Shown: piece by piece, positions 1-5,612 of the stretch | Layout of the letters: each line of letters begins with the position of its first letter | How positions within the stretch are numbered: the first letter of the stretch is position 1 | Assembly: GCA_011524615.1 (NCBI GenBank) | Contig: WTJZ01000096.1 | Location: 1 to 7,143 of the forward strand | Source of the DNA: Akkermansiaceae bacterium | GTDB taxonomy: Bacteria; Verrucomicrobiota; Verrucomicrobiia; Verrucomicrobiales; Akkermansiaceae | DNA: 7,143 nt | Direction: 5' to 3' | The notes under the pieces: generated by a model | Databases searched by the model: none | What the model saw: the letters and a program-made list of their open reading frames with translations, nothing else | What the model was told of the DNA's origin: nothing | Program-made: the position numbers and the translations under genes

Positions 1-63
1 CAAGTGACTCCTTGGAATCTTTCGCGTTAGTTCGCGCTTTTTCGTGGTTCATTCCCCTTGTGA

Positions 64-115
64 GGTCGCCCTTACCGGATTTGGTTCGTGGGGATGGTCT
101 CCCCAGCGGGCGACC
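64..115. repeat. Inverted repeat able to form a three-way junction, downstream of the ABC-F gene
   Basis: The perfect 8-bp arms GGTCGCCC (64-71) and GGGCGACC (108-115) enclose two smaller stems: ACC/GGT around a 6-nt loop near 74-85, and GGGGA/TCCCC (90-94 with 100-104) around a 5-nt loop. On the minus strand this lies only a few bases after the ABC-F stop codon. It could be a 3'-end stabiliser or terminator for that mRNA, but no T-tract follows on either strand, so it is not a standard intrinsic terminator. The arms are seen directly; the fold and its role are inferred. Confidence 0.45.
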
Positions 116-120
116 GTTTA

Positions 121-2091
121 TTAGTTCATGGCATCGAGTTGAGCAGAGATTTGTTCGATGGATTCGGAGACTTCTGACCAGTCGGAGTAGGCCTTTTCGA
201 GCTTATCTGAGATGGCTTGGTAGGCCATGGTGGTTTCTTGCATCTTTTCGCCGTTGCTGGCGATCTCTGGCGAGTTCATGTGCTCTGTGAGAGTGGCTTG
301 TGCTCCTTCGTATTCGGCGATGGCTTCCTCGAGGGATTCGAGTTTTTGTTCGAGAGGGGCGAGCTTCTCCTTACGGATGCGTCGTTGTTCGGCCTCTCGC
401 TTGCGTTGTTCCTTGCGGTTCACTCCTGAGCTGCCGGATGGGGTGGACTTAGTGGCGGCTTGGGTGGTGGTGTGCGCGTTTTTTTCGTCTTCCTTTTTGC
501 TTAGGTAGTAGCTGAGATTACCGTGATAGACCTTTGGCTCTTGAGCGGGGGTGAACTCGATGGTGCGTTCTGCGAGAGGGTCGAGGAAGTCACGGTTATG
601 GGAGACGATGACGATGGTGCCCGTATAGGATGAGAGGGCATTACGCAGGACGTCCTGGGACTGCATATCGAGGTGGTTAGTCGGCTCATCCAGAATGAGG
701 AAGTTAGCGGGCTTGACGAGCATGCGGACGAGGGCCACTCGGGAGCGTTCTCCACCGGAGAGGACTCCGATCTTCTTGAAGACATCATCACCCCTGAAGA
801 GGAAGCAGCCGAGCATGCTACGGGCTGAGGCGGCAGCCTCTCTAGTAGCGACCTCTTCGACGGTCTCGAGCACGGTCTTGTCTGGGTCGAGTTCATCGGC
901 GTGGTTCTGTGAGAAGAAGGAGGGGAGGACCTTGCCTCCGAGTTCGATGAGGCCGGAAGTGGGTTCGATCTCGCCTGTGATGAGCTTACAGAAGGTGGAC
1001 TTACCGGCTCCGTTGGGGCCGACGATGGCGATCTTCTCGCCCTTAGTGAGTTCGAGATTGATGGAGGGGAAGATCACCTTATCACCGTAGGACTTAGAGG
1101 CTCCCTCTAGCTTGACGACCGAGTGCATGGAGGCTGGTGGGTCTGGGAAGCGGAAGTCCATGTAGGCATCGTCGTCCTCGATCTCGATGCGCTCCATCTT
1201 CTCGAGTTGCTTGAGTCGGGATTGCGCTTGGCTGGCCTTACTAGCCTTTGCTCGGAAGCGGTTAACGAAGTCCTCGGCCTTTGCGATTTCCTTTTGCTGG
1301 GCCTTATATTGTTTGATGAGGATCTCCTTACGGTGGGCGGACTCCTTTTCATAGAAGGAGTAGTTCCCTGCGTATTCTTCTGCGCGGCCCTTGGAGAAGG
1401 CGATGGTACGCGTGGTGAGGGTGTCGAGTAGGGCTCGGTCGTGGGAGATGAGGATGATGGCTCCTGGGTAGGACTTGAGGAAGTTCTCCATCCAGATCTG
1501 GGTCTCGAAGTCGAGGTGGTTCGTCGGTTCATCCAGGAGGAGGACCTCTGGCTTCTGGAGGAAGAGCTTGGCCATCGCGATCCTCATTTGCCACCCTCCG
1601 GAGAACTCGGAGCAGTCTCGCTGCATGTCCTCTTGTTGGAAGCCTAGGCCCTTGAGGACAGATTCGACCTGAGGCTTGATCTTAGCGGGGTCATTGCCGT
1701 CGAGCTTGAGTTCGAGTTCGCCGATCTCCTCGAGGAGGGCGAGGTACTGAGGGGAGCTGGAGTCGAGGTGCTCGAGCTCTGCGGACTTTTGGTCGATGCG
1801 GGTCTGGAGCTCTTGGATGCCAGAGAAGGCCTTCATCGTCTCATCAAAGAGGGAGATGCCTTTGATATGGATCCCTTCTTGGGGGAGGTAGCCGACCTCA
1901 CATCCTCTAGGCATGACGATGTCGCCTGCGTTTTGCTCGATGATGCCTGCGATACACTTCATGAGCGTGGACTTGCCTGCTCCATTGTGTCCTGCGAAGG
2001 AGATCTTCTCCTTAGCCTGTACAACGAAGGAGAGATCGGAAAAGAGGACGCGCGGGCCGAACTCTACTCTGAGGTTTTGAATCGCTAACAT
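121..2091 (-). CDS. ABC-F family ATPase (ribosome-associated, duplicated ATP-binding cassettes)
   Basis: A soluble protein of 656 residues with two ABC ATPase domains and no membrane segment, as in the ABC-F family, whose members bind the ribosomal E site and modulate translation. Domain 1 has Walker A GHNGAGKST (34-42), signature SGGWQ (164-168), Walker B and D-loop LLLDEPTNHLD (184-194) and the switch histidine in SHDR (217). A charged linker at about 230-305 matches the P-site tRNA interaction motif. Domain 2 has Walker A GPNGAGKST (358-366), signature LSGGE (444-448), LILDEPTNHLD (465-475) and SHNRDF (497-502). A Ser/Thr/Gly-rich spacer (about 540-557) leads to a Lys/Glu-rich C-terminal coiled coil (about 560-656), as in Uup-like and YheS-like members. 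I chose the Met at 2091 because MLAIQNLRVEFG is the usual family N-terminus; an in-frame Met at 2142 would add 17 atypical residues. Neither start has a clear ribosome binding site. All catalytic motifs are intact. The subfamily, and any role in antibiotic resistance, cannot be decided from sequence alone. Confidence 0.95.
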   Translation of the reverse strand: MLAIQNLRVEFGPRVLFSDLSFVVQAKEKISFAGHNGAGKSTLMKCIAGIIEQNAGDIVMPRGCEVGYLPQEGIHIKGISLFDETMKAFSGIQELQTRIDQKSAELEHLDSSSPQYLALLEEIGELELKLDGNDPAKIKPQVESVLKGLGFQQEDMQRDCSEFSGGWQMRIAMAKLFLQKPEVLLLDEPTNHLDFETQIWMENFLKSYPGAIILISHDRALLDTLTTRTIAFSKGRAEEYAGNYSFYEKESAHRKEILIKQYKAQQKEIAKAEDFVNRFRAKASKASQAQSRLKQLEKMERIEIEDDDAYMDFRFPDPPASMHSVVKLEGASKSYGDKVIFPSINLELTKGEKIAIVGPNGAGKSTFCKLITGEIEPTSGLIELGGKVLPSFFSQNHADELDPDKTVLETVEEVATREAAASARSMLGCFLFRGDDVFKKIGVLSGGERSRVALVRMLVKPANFLILDEPTNHLDMQSQDVLRNALSSYTGTIVIVSHNRDFLDPLAERTIEFTPAQEPKVYHGNLSYYLSKKEDEKNAHTTTQAATKSTPSGSSGVNRKEQRKREAEQRRIRKEKLAPLEQKLESLEEAIAEYEGAQATLTEHMNSPEIASNGEKMQETTMAYQAISDKLEKAYSDWSEVSESIEQISAQLDAMN

Positions 2092-2149
2092 ATGCCATGT
2101 CTGTAACTCATGAATCAGTGGAATAGCAATCTTAGGATTCATTTTCGTA

Positions 2150-2178
2150 TTGAGTTTGCTTAATCTCCCTACTAATAG
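2150..2178 (+). promoter_or_regulatory. Candidate promoter for the rppH-like gene in the divergent spacer
   Basis: TTGAGT (2150-2155) and TAATAG (2173-2178) are separated by 17 bp, resembling a weak sigma-70 promoter. Transcription would start within a few bases of the ATG at 2191, giving a very short or absent leader, which fits the lack of a Shine-Dalgarno sequence. The -10 match is poor, so this is only a candidate. I could not pick a convincing promoter for the divergent ABC-F gene. Confidence 0.25.
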
Positions 2179-2190
2179 TGGTTCATTCAG

Positions 2191-2682
2191 ATGTCAGATC
2201 AAAATTGTCTACCAACAGAACGATATCGCCCGAATGTGGCGATCCTGCTCCTAGATAAAAAGGGCAAGTTACTTATATGCGAACGGATCGAGGCGAAGGG
2301 GGCTTGGCAGTTCCCGCAAGGAGGGGTCGACGCGGGAGAGGACTTTATCTCTGCGCTGCATCGTGAGGTATGGGAAGAGATTGGCCTGGATCCCGAGGAC
2401 TATGAGATGATCGATCAGCGTGGTGGGTATAAGTATAAGTACCCTCCTGGGGTGAGAGAGAAGAAGAAGAAAAAGCATAACTGCGTAGGGCAGGAGCAGA
2501 CATACTTCCTCTGTCGACTCACAGGTGATAAGAAGAAGGTGAATGTTCATCAGAAGCCTCCTGAATTCCAATCTGCGGACTGGATCAATCCAGAGGACTT
2601 CCAAGTGAGCTGGTTGCCCGAATTTAAGGTCCCAGTCTATAAGAAGGTCTTTATGGACTTCTTCAAATGTGAGATCAAGTAA
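2191..2682 (+). CDS. rppH: RNA pyrophosphohydrolase-like Nudix hydrolase (RppH family)
   Basis: A single-domain Nudix hydrolase of 163 residues, close to the usual RppH length. The Nudix box GX5EX7REUXEEXGU is complete at 44-66: G44, E50, R58-E59, E62-E63, G65, with the glutamates that bind catalytic metal. The preceding WQFPQGG (39-45) is typical of RppH and of Ap4A hydrolases of the same clade. RppH removes pyrophosphate from the 5' end of mRNAs and so primes RNase-dependent decay; Np4A hydrolysis is the alternative activity. An oddity is a basic run of five lysines (REKKKKKH, about 90-97) just before the C-V-G-Q-E-Q segment. The start at 2191 has no Shine-Dalgarno sequence but puts R-P-N-V at the expected beginning of the Nudix fold. 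The gene stands alone: it is divergent from the ABC-F gene and followed by a long gene-free stretch. Confidence 0.9.
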   Translation: MSDQNCLPTERYRPNVAILLLDKKGKLLICERIEAKGAWQFPQGGVDAGEDFISALHREVWEEIGLDPEDYEMIDQRGGYKYKYPPGVREKKKKKHNCVGQEQTYFLCRLTGDKKKVNVHQKPPEFQSADWINPEDFQVSWLPEFKVPVYKKVFMDFFKCEIK

Positions 2683-3147
2683 TGGCATGATCGTAGAGTT
2701 ATGCTGCGACCAAACGCGTCCAGCATAACTAACTCACTAATGAGAGGAGAGATCCTTTCACTAGGTGATGGCCAGGGTAGCTGCCCTGTCGAATGAAGGC
2801 GAGTCGACTCTGGTGCTGAGACTCCTTCTTTCTGATGGTCGGTGTACTCGTCTAGATCAGACTCAATGTCTGTTCACATATTTCCTAGAGGGGAATGTAA
2901 AGAGCGTCTCAAGTCAGGAGCGAATAGACTCCACGTAATACGAGCAGGATTTCGCGAATACATACGATAACTATCTCTTGGTAAGTATTGGGGCTCTGCC
3001 ATTTAGATGAGGAACGATACTGGAATAGTTACGTGATAATAAAGATTAACTACTAGGTTCTTAGGCTGATCGGTCAGGTAAGAGGGGGCTTGTCTTAGTA
3101 GTGAAAGGGCTGTGACATAGAGGAATAGGGGAAGCCCTAGAAATACG
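2683..3147. other. Gene-free stretch of about 465 bp with several short inverted repeats
   Basis: No credible coding region is present in any frame. I looked for hallmarks of tRNA, tmRNA, RNase P RNA and SRP RNA and recognised none. It contains a 10-bp-arm hairpin (2697-2730), CAGGGTAGCTGCCCTG (2773-2788, an inverted repeat with one T/G mismatch), the palindrome GAGTCGACTC (2801-2810), a CAGAC/GTCTG stem (2859-2872) and a TAGGG/CCCTA stem (3126-3139), then the strong terminator at 3148. This density of small stems would suit an unannotated structured RNA or decayed sequence, but no promoter is obvious and I assign no function. Confidence 0.5.
2697..2730 (+). terminator. Stem-loop just after the rppH-like gene (possible 3'-end structure)
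   Basis: The perfect 10-bp arms AGTTATGCTG (2697-2706) and CAGCATAACT (2721-2730) begin 14 nt after the stop codon. The loop can pair further through GAC/GTC with one bulged C. The position suits transcript termination or 3'-end protection, but the sequence that follows has no T-run. It may therefore be a processing or stabilising hairpin, or a protein-binding inverted repeat, instead of an intrinsic terminator. Confidence 0.45.
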
Positions 3148-3177
3148 AAAAAACCAACTGTTACCAGTTGGTTTTTT
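3148..3177. terminator. Bidirectional intrinsic terminator
   Basis: AAAAAACCAACTG (3148-3160), a TTAC loop and CAGTTGGTTTTTT (3165-3177) form a perfect 13-bp stem, with six T residues at the 3' end on either strand. It lies 29 nt after the stop of the minus-strand HTH gene (3207) and should end that transcript. It is equally competent on the plus strand, where it could stop read-through from rppH or end an unannotated RNA in 2683-3147. Confidence 0.92.
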
Positions 3178-3206
3178 GCATAGGCAATTTGGAAGGAGAA
3201 GATCTC

Positions 3207-3521
3207 TTAGAGATCAACTTTAGCCTTAAGAGTTTCGAACTGAGCCTTGAGGCTTGTGAGTTCTGCTTCCTTCTCTGCGATAGCAGTGTGAAGCTCACCG
3301 AGTTGTTGGAAGATGTTACCACCTTTGCTTACTGCAAGAGGAGCGATCACTGGGCGTGTGTCTTTGTCTACCCATGTTTTGATCGTCATAGCTGTGATGT
3401 TGAAGTGCTTAGCAGCGTTAGCAACACCACCGCGGCCATTGTGCTCCGCGTTGTAGCTGTGTACGTAATCTACTACTTCTTGCTTCTCTTCCTGTGAGTA
3501 TCTTTTGCCTTTTGTGCTCAT
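3207..3521 (-). CDS. Small helix-turn-helix protein with C-terminal coiled coil
   Basis: A 104-residue, lysine-rich protein. Residues 7-52 (RYSQEEKQEVVDYV to TIKTWV) look like a homeodomain-like HTH of the kind found at the N-terminus of transposases: a first helix, a Gly-rich turn (N28 to G32), then a helix pair with AAKHFN and a recognition-type helix around T43-W50. A short linker leads to a heptad-like helix at about 72-102 that could dimerise the protein. No catalytic domain or remainder of a transposase follows, so it is not an intact insertion-sequence gene. I chose Met 3521 (MSTKGKRYS) over the in-frame Met at 3572, whose extra 17 residues look non-coding. No Shine-Dalgarno sequence is seen. 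Codons favour GCT, GGT, ATC, TTC, AAC and AAG, suggesting high expression, and a strong terminator follows. A DNA-binding role is likely; an abundant nucleoid-type or regulatory function is inference only. Confidence 0.8.
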   Translation of the reverse strand: MSTKGKRYSQEEKQEVVDYVHSYNAEHNGRGGVANAAKHFNITAMTIKTWVDKDTRPVIAPLAVSKGGNIFQQLGELHTAIAEKEAELTSLKAQFETLKAKVDL

Positions 3522-3957
3522 ATTATTGATGGTTAGTTGGTACTCTTTACGCGTGATTCTGCTCTTATGCAATATAAATATATGTGAAATTATAGTTTTT
3601 TTTATAAGGAGAAAGATATTAGGCAGGGAAGAGTGAGATGGGGGCTATGGAGAGGAGTGATCAGTGTAGGGCAAGGAAGGAGGGAAGGTATGCTAGTAAA
3701 AGTAGATATGTGATGGTGTAAGTGTGAAAGAGAGAAATCGAGAGGTGAAAGGGGGATGGATCCTTTATGTGGGCCTACTTCCCTCTTTATTGTTACAACT
3801 ACTCATGATGCGTGATATGGGAGAGTATGGTGGTTGGATTTGTCGGGGATGAGGAGGAATCAAGAGAGAAAAGGCGATGTGAGGAGGAAGCAATGTCTCT
3901 AGGGAGTGATTTTTCCTTGTCATCTTAACTACCTGTTCGCATGGTAACACAAATATT
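3522..3957. other. Divergent 436-bp spacer with a purine-rich, C-poor tract
   Basis: There is no supported gene between the divergent HTH and KH genes. Next to the HTH gene is an AT-rich promoter-like stretch (about 3565-3605). From 3611 to 3760 the plus strand is about 78 percent purine by my count, with only six C in 150 bases, including a run of closely spaced GG tracts (3669-3688). A similar bias returns at about 3818-3893. A 9-bp stem with one G-T pair can form between 3748-3756 and 3780-3788. TTGTCA near 3918 is a possible -35 element for the KH gene, but no good -10 follows. Confidence 0.5.
3589..3594 (-). promoter_or_regulatory. Candidate -10 element for the HTH gene
   Basis: On the minus strand this is a consensus TATAAT within a very AT-rich stretch, placed to give a leader of about 60 nt before the ATG at 3521. 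No recognisable -35 element sits 16-18 bp upstream, so the assignment rests on the -10 match and the AT-rich context. Confidence 0.35.
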
Positions 3958-4251
3958 ATGGACGAGATTGCAAAAAGAATTAAGAATTTCCTACAGTATC
4001 TAGTGGTACACTTCATAGAAGATAAGGAGGCAGCATGTCTCAAGCTCTCGAAGTCTGAGGAGCAAAGCACGCTGAGCTTTCGTATCATTCTGAGTGAGCG
4101 AGATGTAGCAAAGCTCATTGGTAAGAATGGGTTCACTGCGAGTGCAATCAGAAGCGTGATCAAGGCTGCTGGGGAGAAGGAAGGGGTCAATGTGATCCTC
4201 CGTATCAACTCGACAGCGGAAGAAGAGGCTCGTCTGGCAAGTGCGGGTTGA
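3958..4251 (+). CDS. khpA: Small KH-domain RNA-binding protein (KhpA/YlqC-like)
   Basis: A 97-residue protein dominated by one type II KH-like fold. The RNA-binding GXXG loop is I-G-K-N-G at 54-58, preceded by the strand LSFRIILSERDVAKL and followed by the helix TASAIRSVIKAAGEKEG, the pattern of the KhpA (UPF0109/YlqC) family. KhpA proteins bind RNA, often as a dimer with KhpB, and are linked to cell-division and cell-wall control in Gram-positives. This copy is somewhat longer than the roughly 76-80 residues common in the family, through a longer segment before the GXXG strand and an Ala/Glu-rich tail. It is not beside rpsP, rimM or trmD, where khpA is often found. No Shine-Dalgarno sequence precedes the ATG. 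The next gene begins 40 nt downstream on the same strand, so co-transcription is possible. The fold is clear; one-to-one orthology with khpA is less certain. Confidence 0.85.
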   Translation: MDEIAKRIKNFLQYLVVHFIEDKEAACLKLSKSEEQSTLSFRIILSERDVAKLIGKNGFTASAIRSVIKAAGEKEGVNVILRINSTAEEEARLASAG

Positions 4252-4273
4252 TTTCCATTGCATTTTCTAATCG

Positions 4274-4283
4274 CTTACGTAAG
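4274..4283. promoter_or_regulatory. Palindrome just upstream of the outer-membrane protein gene, possible operator
   Basis: CTTACGTAAG is a perfect 10-bp palindrome ending 8 bp before the ATG at 4292. A second CGCTTACGT lies inside the first codons (4299-4307), repeating 4272-4280 with a 27-bp offset. The palindrome overlaps a weak promoter-like pair, TTGCAT (4258-4263) and TAAGTT (4280-4285), so a bound repressor could block transcription. The regulator encoded in the same operon is an obvious candidate ligand, but that is conjecture. Confidence 0.3.
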
Positions 4284-4291
4284 TTGTCGCC

Positions 4292-5110
4292 ATGCGTGCG
4301 CTTACGTCACTTCTTATCTGTGCCATCGTATCACCGCTCAGTGCGGTGGACTTTACTAAGAACTCGGTTGCTTTGACTTATGAACGTCAGCAACTGGATC
4401 TAGACGGTGGTGCGTCTATCGACTCTGATGCGTATCAGGTGTCATTGAGAAAGCCGCTGTTGGTGAGCAGGCAGAATATCGTGACTCTGTCAGGCTTCCA
4501 CGAGACGACTGTGTTTGATGGAGAGTTAGATCAACTCAGTGAAAACCGCTTAAGCTTATTCTCTCTTAACCGCCTCTCTCGCCAATGGAGTGTGGTATCG
4601 GTAACGAACTTGATCCAGGCCTCTGCAGAGGGGGCGGACTTAGGTGGTTCGGTGAAGTTTAGTGGGATCTATGCGGCAGGGTATAGTAAGTCACGTGATT
4701 TGACGATTGGGCTCGGGTTAGGGCTCGCGAATCAGTTCGATGACAGTTTTTCGATCTTTCCGGTGGTGTTACTCGACTGGAAGTTCGCTGAGGATTGGAA
4801 GTTAACGACCTATCCTACTCCCGGGACCCGATTTGGCCCTGGGCTCTCGGTGAAGTATGATGAGTATGAGTACTGGTCTCTCTATGCGGGAGTACGTTAT
4901 CTCTCGCGTGAGTATCGATTAGAGAACGATGGGCGCTATGAGTTCTCGACGAGCAGACTCTTTGGTACTCTAGAGTATGAGCTAGAGGAAGATATGATCC
5001 TCAGTACGACGGTGGGATATAACTTTGGTGGGGAGATCGAGAATGATGGAGAAGAGATATCACTAGATCCTGCGCCATTTGTTGGGCTGGACTTGACGTG
5101 GAGATTTTAA
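4292..5110 (+). CDS. Outer-membrane beta-barrel protein of unknown function (DUF6268-like)
   Basis: A 272-residue predicted secreted protein. Residues 1-18 form a signal peptide: Arg at position 2, a hydrophobic core LLICAIV, and an LSA cleavage site before VDF. The mature part is rich in alternating polar and aromatic strands (for example WSLYAGVRYLSREY and TVGYNFGG) and ends in L-T-W-R-F. A C-terminal Phe is the usual signal for insertion by the BAM machinery. The strand pattern and length resemble small barrels such as the DUF6268 group, though I assign that family only tentatively. No catalytic motif is recognised, and a pore, surface or transport role cannot be chosen. It is the first gene of a tight three-gene operon: the next start is only 7 nt after its stop. 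The ATG has no Shine-Dalgarno sequence and sits next to a palindrome that could regulate it. Confidence 0.8.
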   Translation: MRALTSLLICAIVSPLSAVDFTKNSVALTYERQQLDLDGGASIDSDAYQVSLRKPLLVSRQNIVTLSGFHETTVFDGELDQLSENRLSLFSLNRLSRQWSVVSVTNLIQASAEGADLGGSVKFSGIYAAGYSKSRDLTIGLGLGLANQFDDSFSIFPVVLLDWKFAEDWKLTTYPTPGTRFGPGLSVKYDEYEYWSLYAGVRYLSREYRLENDGRYEFSTSRLFGTLEYELEEDMILSTTVGYNFGGEIENDGEEISLDPAPFVGLDLTWRF

Positions 5111-5117
5111 TCGAAAG

Positions 5118-5612
5118 ATGGGAGATCAAGATACATCAGATCAGCGGCTCTCTCGTGCGGAACAAGAGGTTATCTTATTCTTCAGTGATGGGGTGAGGGT
5201 ACTAGGATTACCCAAGTCTATAGGGGAGATCTATGGGGTACTCTACATATCTCGATCCGCGCTCTCTCTGGATGATTTGGTCGATCTCCTCGGTATTAGT
5301 AAGGGATCTGCGAGTCAGGGACTGAAGTTCCTGAGGAATCTAGGCGCAGTGCACAAGATCGAGCAGGATCGTAAGTCTTATTATGAGCCTGAGCTGAACC
5401 TGAAGAGCCTAGTGGGCGGCTTTATCAAAGAGGAAATCGTCCCTCACTTAACCAGTGGAGAGCAGAAGCTGTCTCAGATTAAGGAGCTACTGGATGAAGA
5501 AGTGGGGGGCTCCAATGATGACTTTTACCAAGCTCGATTTGAGAAGATGGAGAGCTGGACGAAGCAGGCTAAGATCGTCTTGCCTCTGTTGCAACGTGTA
5601 TTAGGAAGCTAA
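5118..5612 (+). CDS. GbsR/MarR-family winged-helix transcriptional regulator
   Basis: A 164-residue DNA-binding protein. The segment G-L-P-K-S-I-G-E-I-Y-G-V-L-Y (30-43) is characteristic of the GbsR-type branch of MarR-like regulators. It is followed by the winged helix at about 50-85: S-L-D-D-L-V-D-L-L-G-I, then the recognition-helix start S-K-G-S-A-S, then the wing ending in S-Y-Y. The remaining C-terminal part is helical and charged and probably dimerises. GbsR itself represses glycine-betaine synthesis genes in Bacillus and senses choline; many homologues have other roles, and the ligand here is unknown. It lies 7 nt after the barrel gene and overlaps the NusG-like gene by one base, so all three are very probably co-transcribed. 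Autoregulation through the palindrome upstream of the barrel gene is a reasonable guess, not evidence. Confidence 0.88.
   Translation: MGDQDTSDQRLSRAEQEVILFFSDGVRVLGLPKSIGEIYGVLYISRSALSLDDLVDLLGISKGSASQGLKFLRNLGAVHKIEQDRKSYYEPELNLKSLVGGFIKEEIVPHLTSGEQKLSQIKELLDEEVGGSNDDFYQARFEKMESWTKQAKIVLPLLQRVLGS

Noticed and set aside
12..290. Plus-strand open frame of 92 codons at the left edge
   Set aside because: It crosses the foldable repeat and the C-terminal coding part of the ABC-F gene, and its Arg/Trp/Ser-rich product looks like a non-coding translation.
2092..2142. Upstream in-frame start that would add 17 residues to the ABC-F protein
   Set aside because: The extension precedes the family-typical MLAIQNLRVEFG N-terminus, shows no better ribosome binding site, and would shrink the divergent promoter spacer to 48 bp.
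2269..2688. Minus-strand open frame antisense to the rppH-like gene
   Set aside because: The plus strand carries an intact Nudix box with proper spacing; the antisense frame has no domain signature and is a codon-bias shadow.
2683..3147. tmRNA, RNase P RNA, 6S RNA or tRNA gene
   Set aside because: None of their conserved sequence blocks that I know was found, and no T-loop-like GGTTCRA segment is present, so I made no specific RNA call.
3148..3600. Insertion-sequence remnant around the HTH gene
   Set aside because: The HTH resembles a transposase N-terminus, but no terminal inverted repeats, target duplication or catalytic fragment were seen; the inverted repeat at 3148 is a terminator.
3765..4208. 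Minus-strand open frame of 147 codons antisense to the KH gene
   Set aside because: It overlaps a clear KH domain, and its product is rich in Ser, Ile, Leu and Arg without any recognisable motif. It also runs into the purine-rich spacer, whose complement lacks stops mainly through composition.
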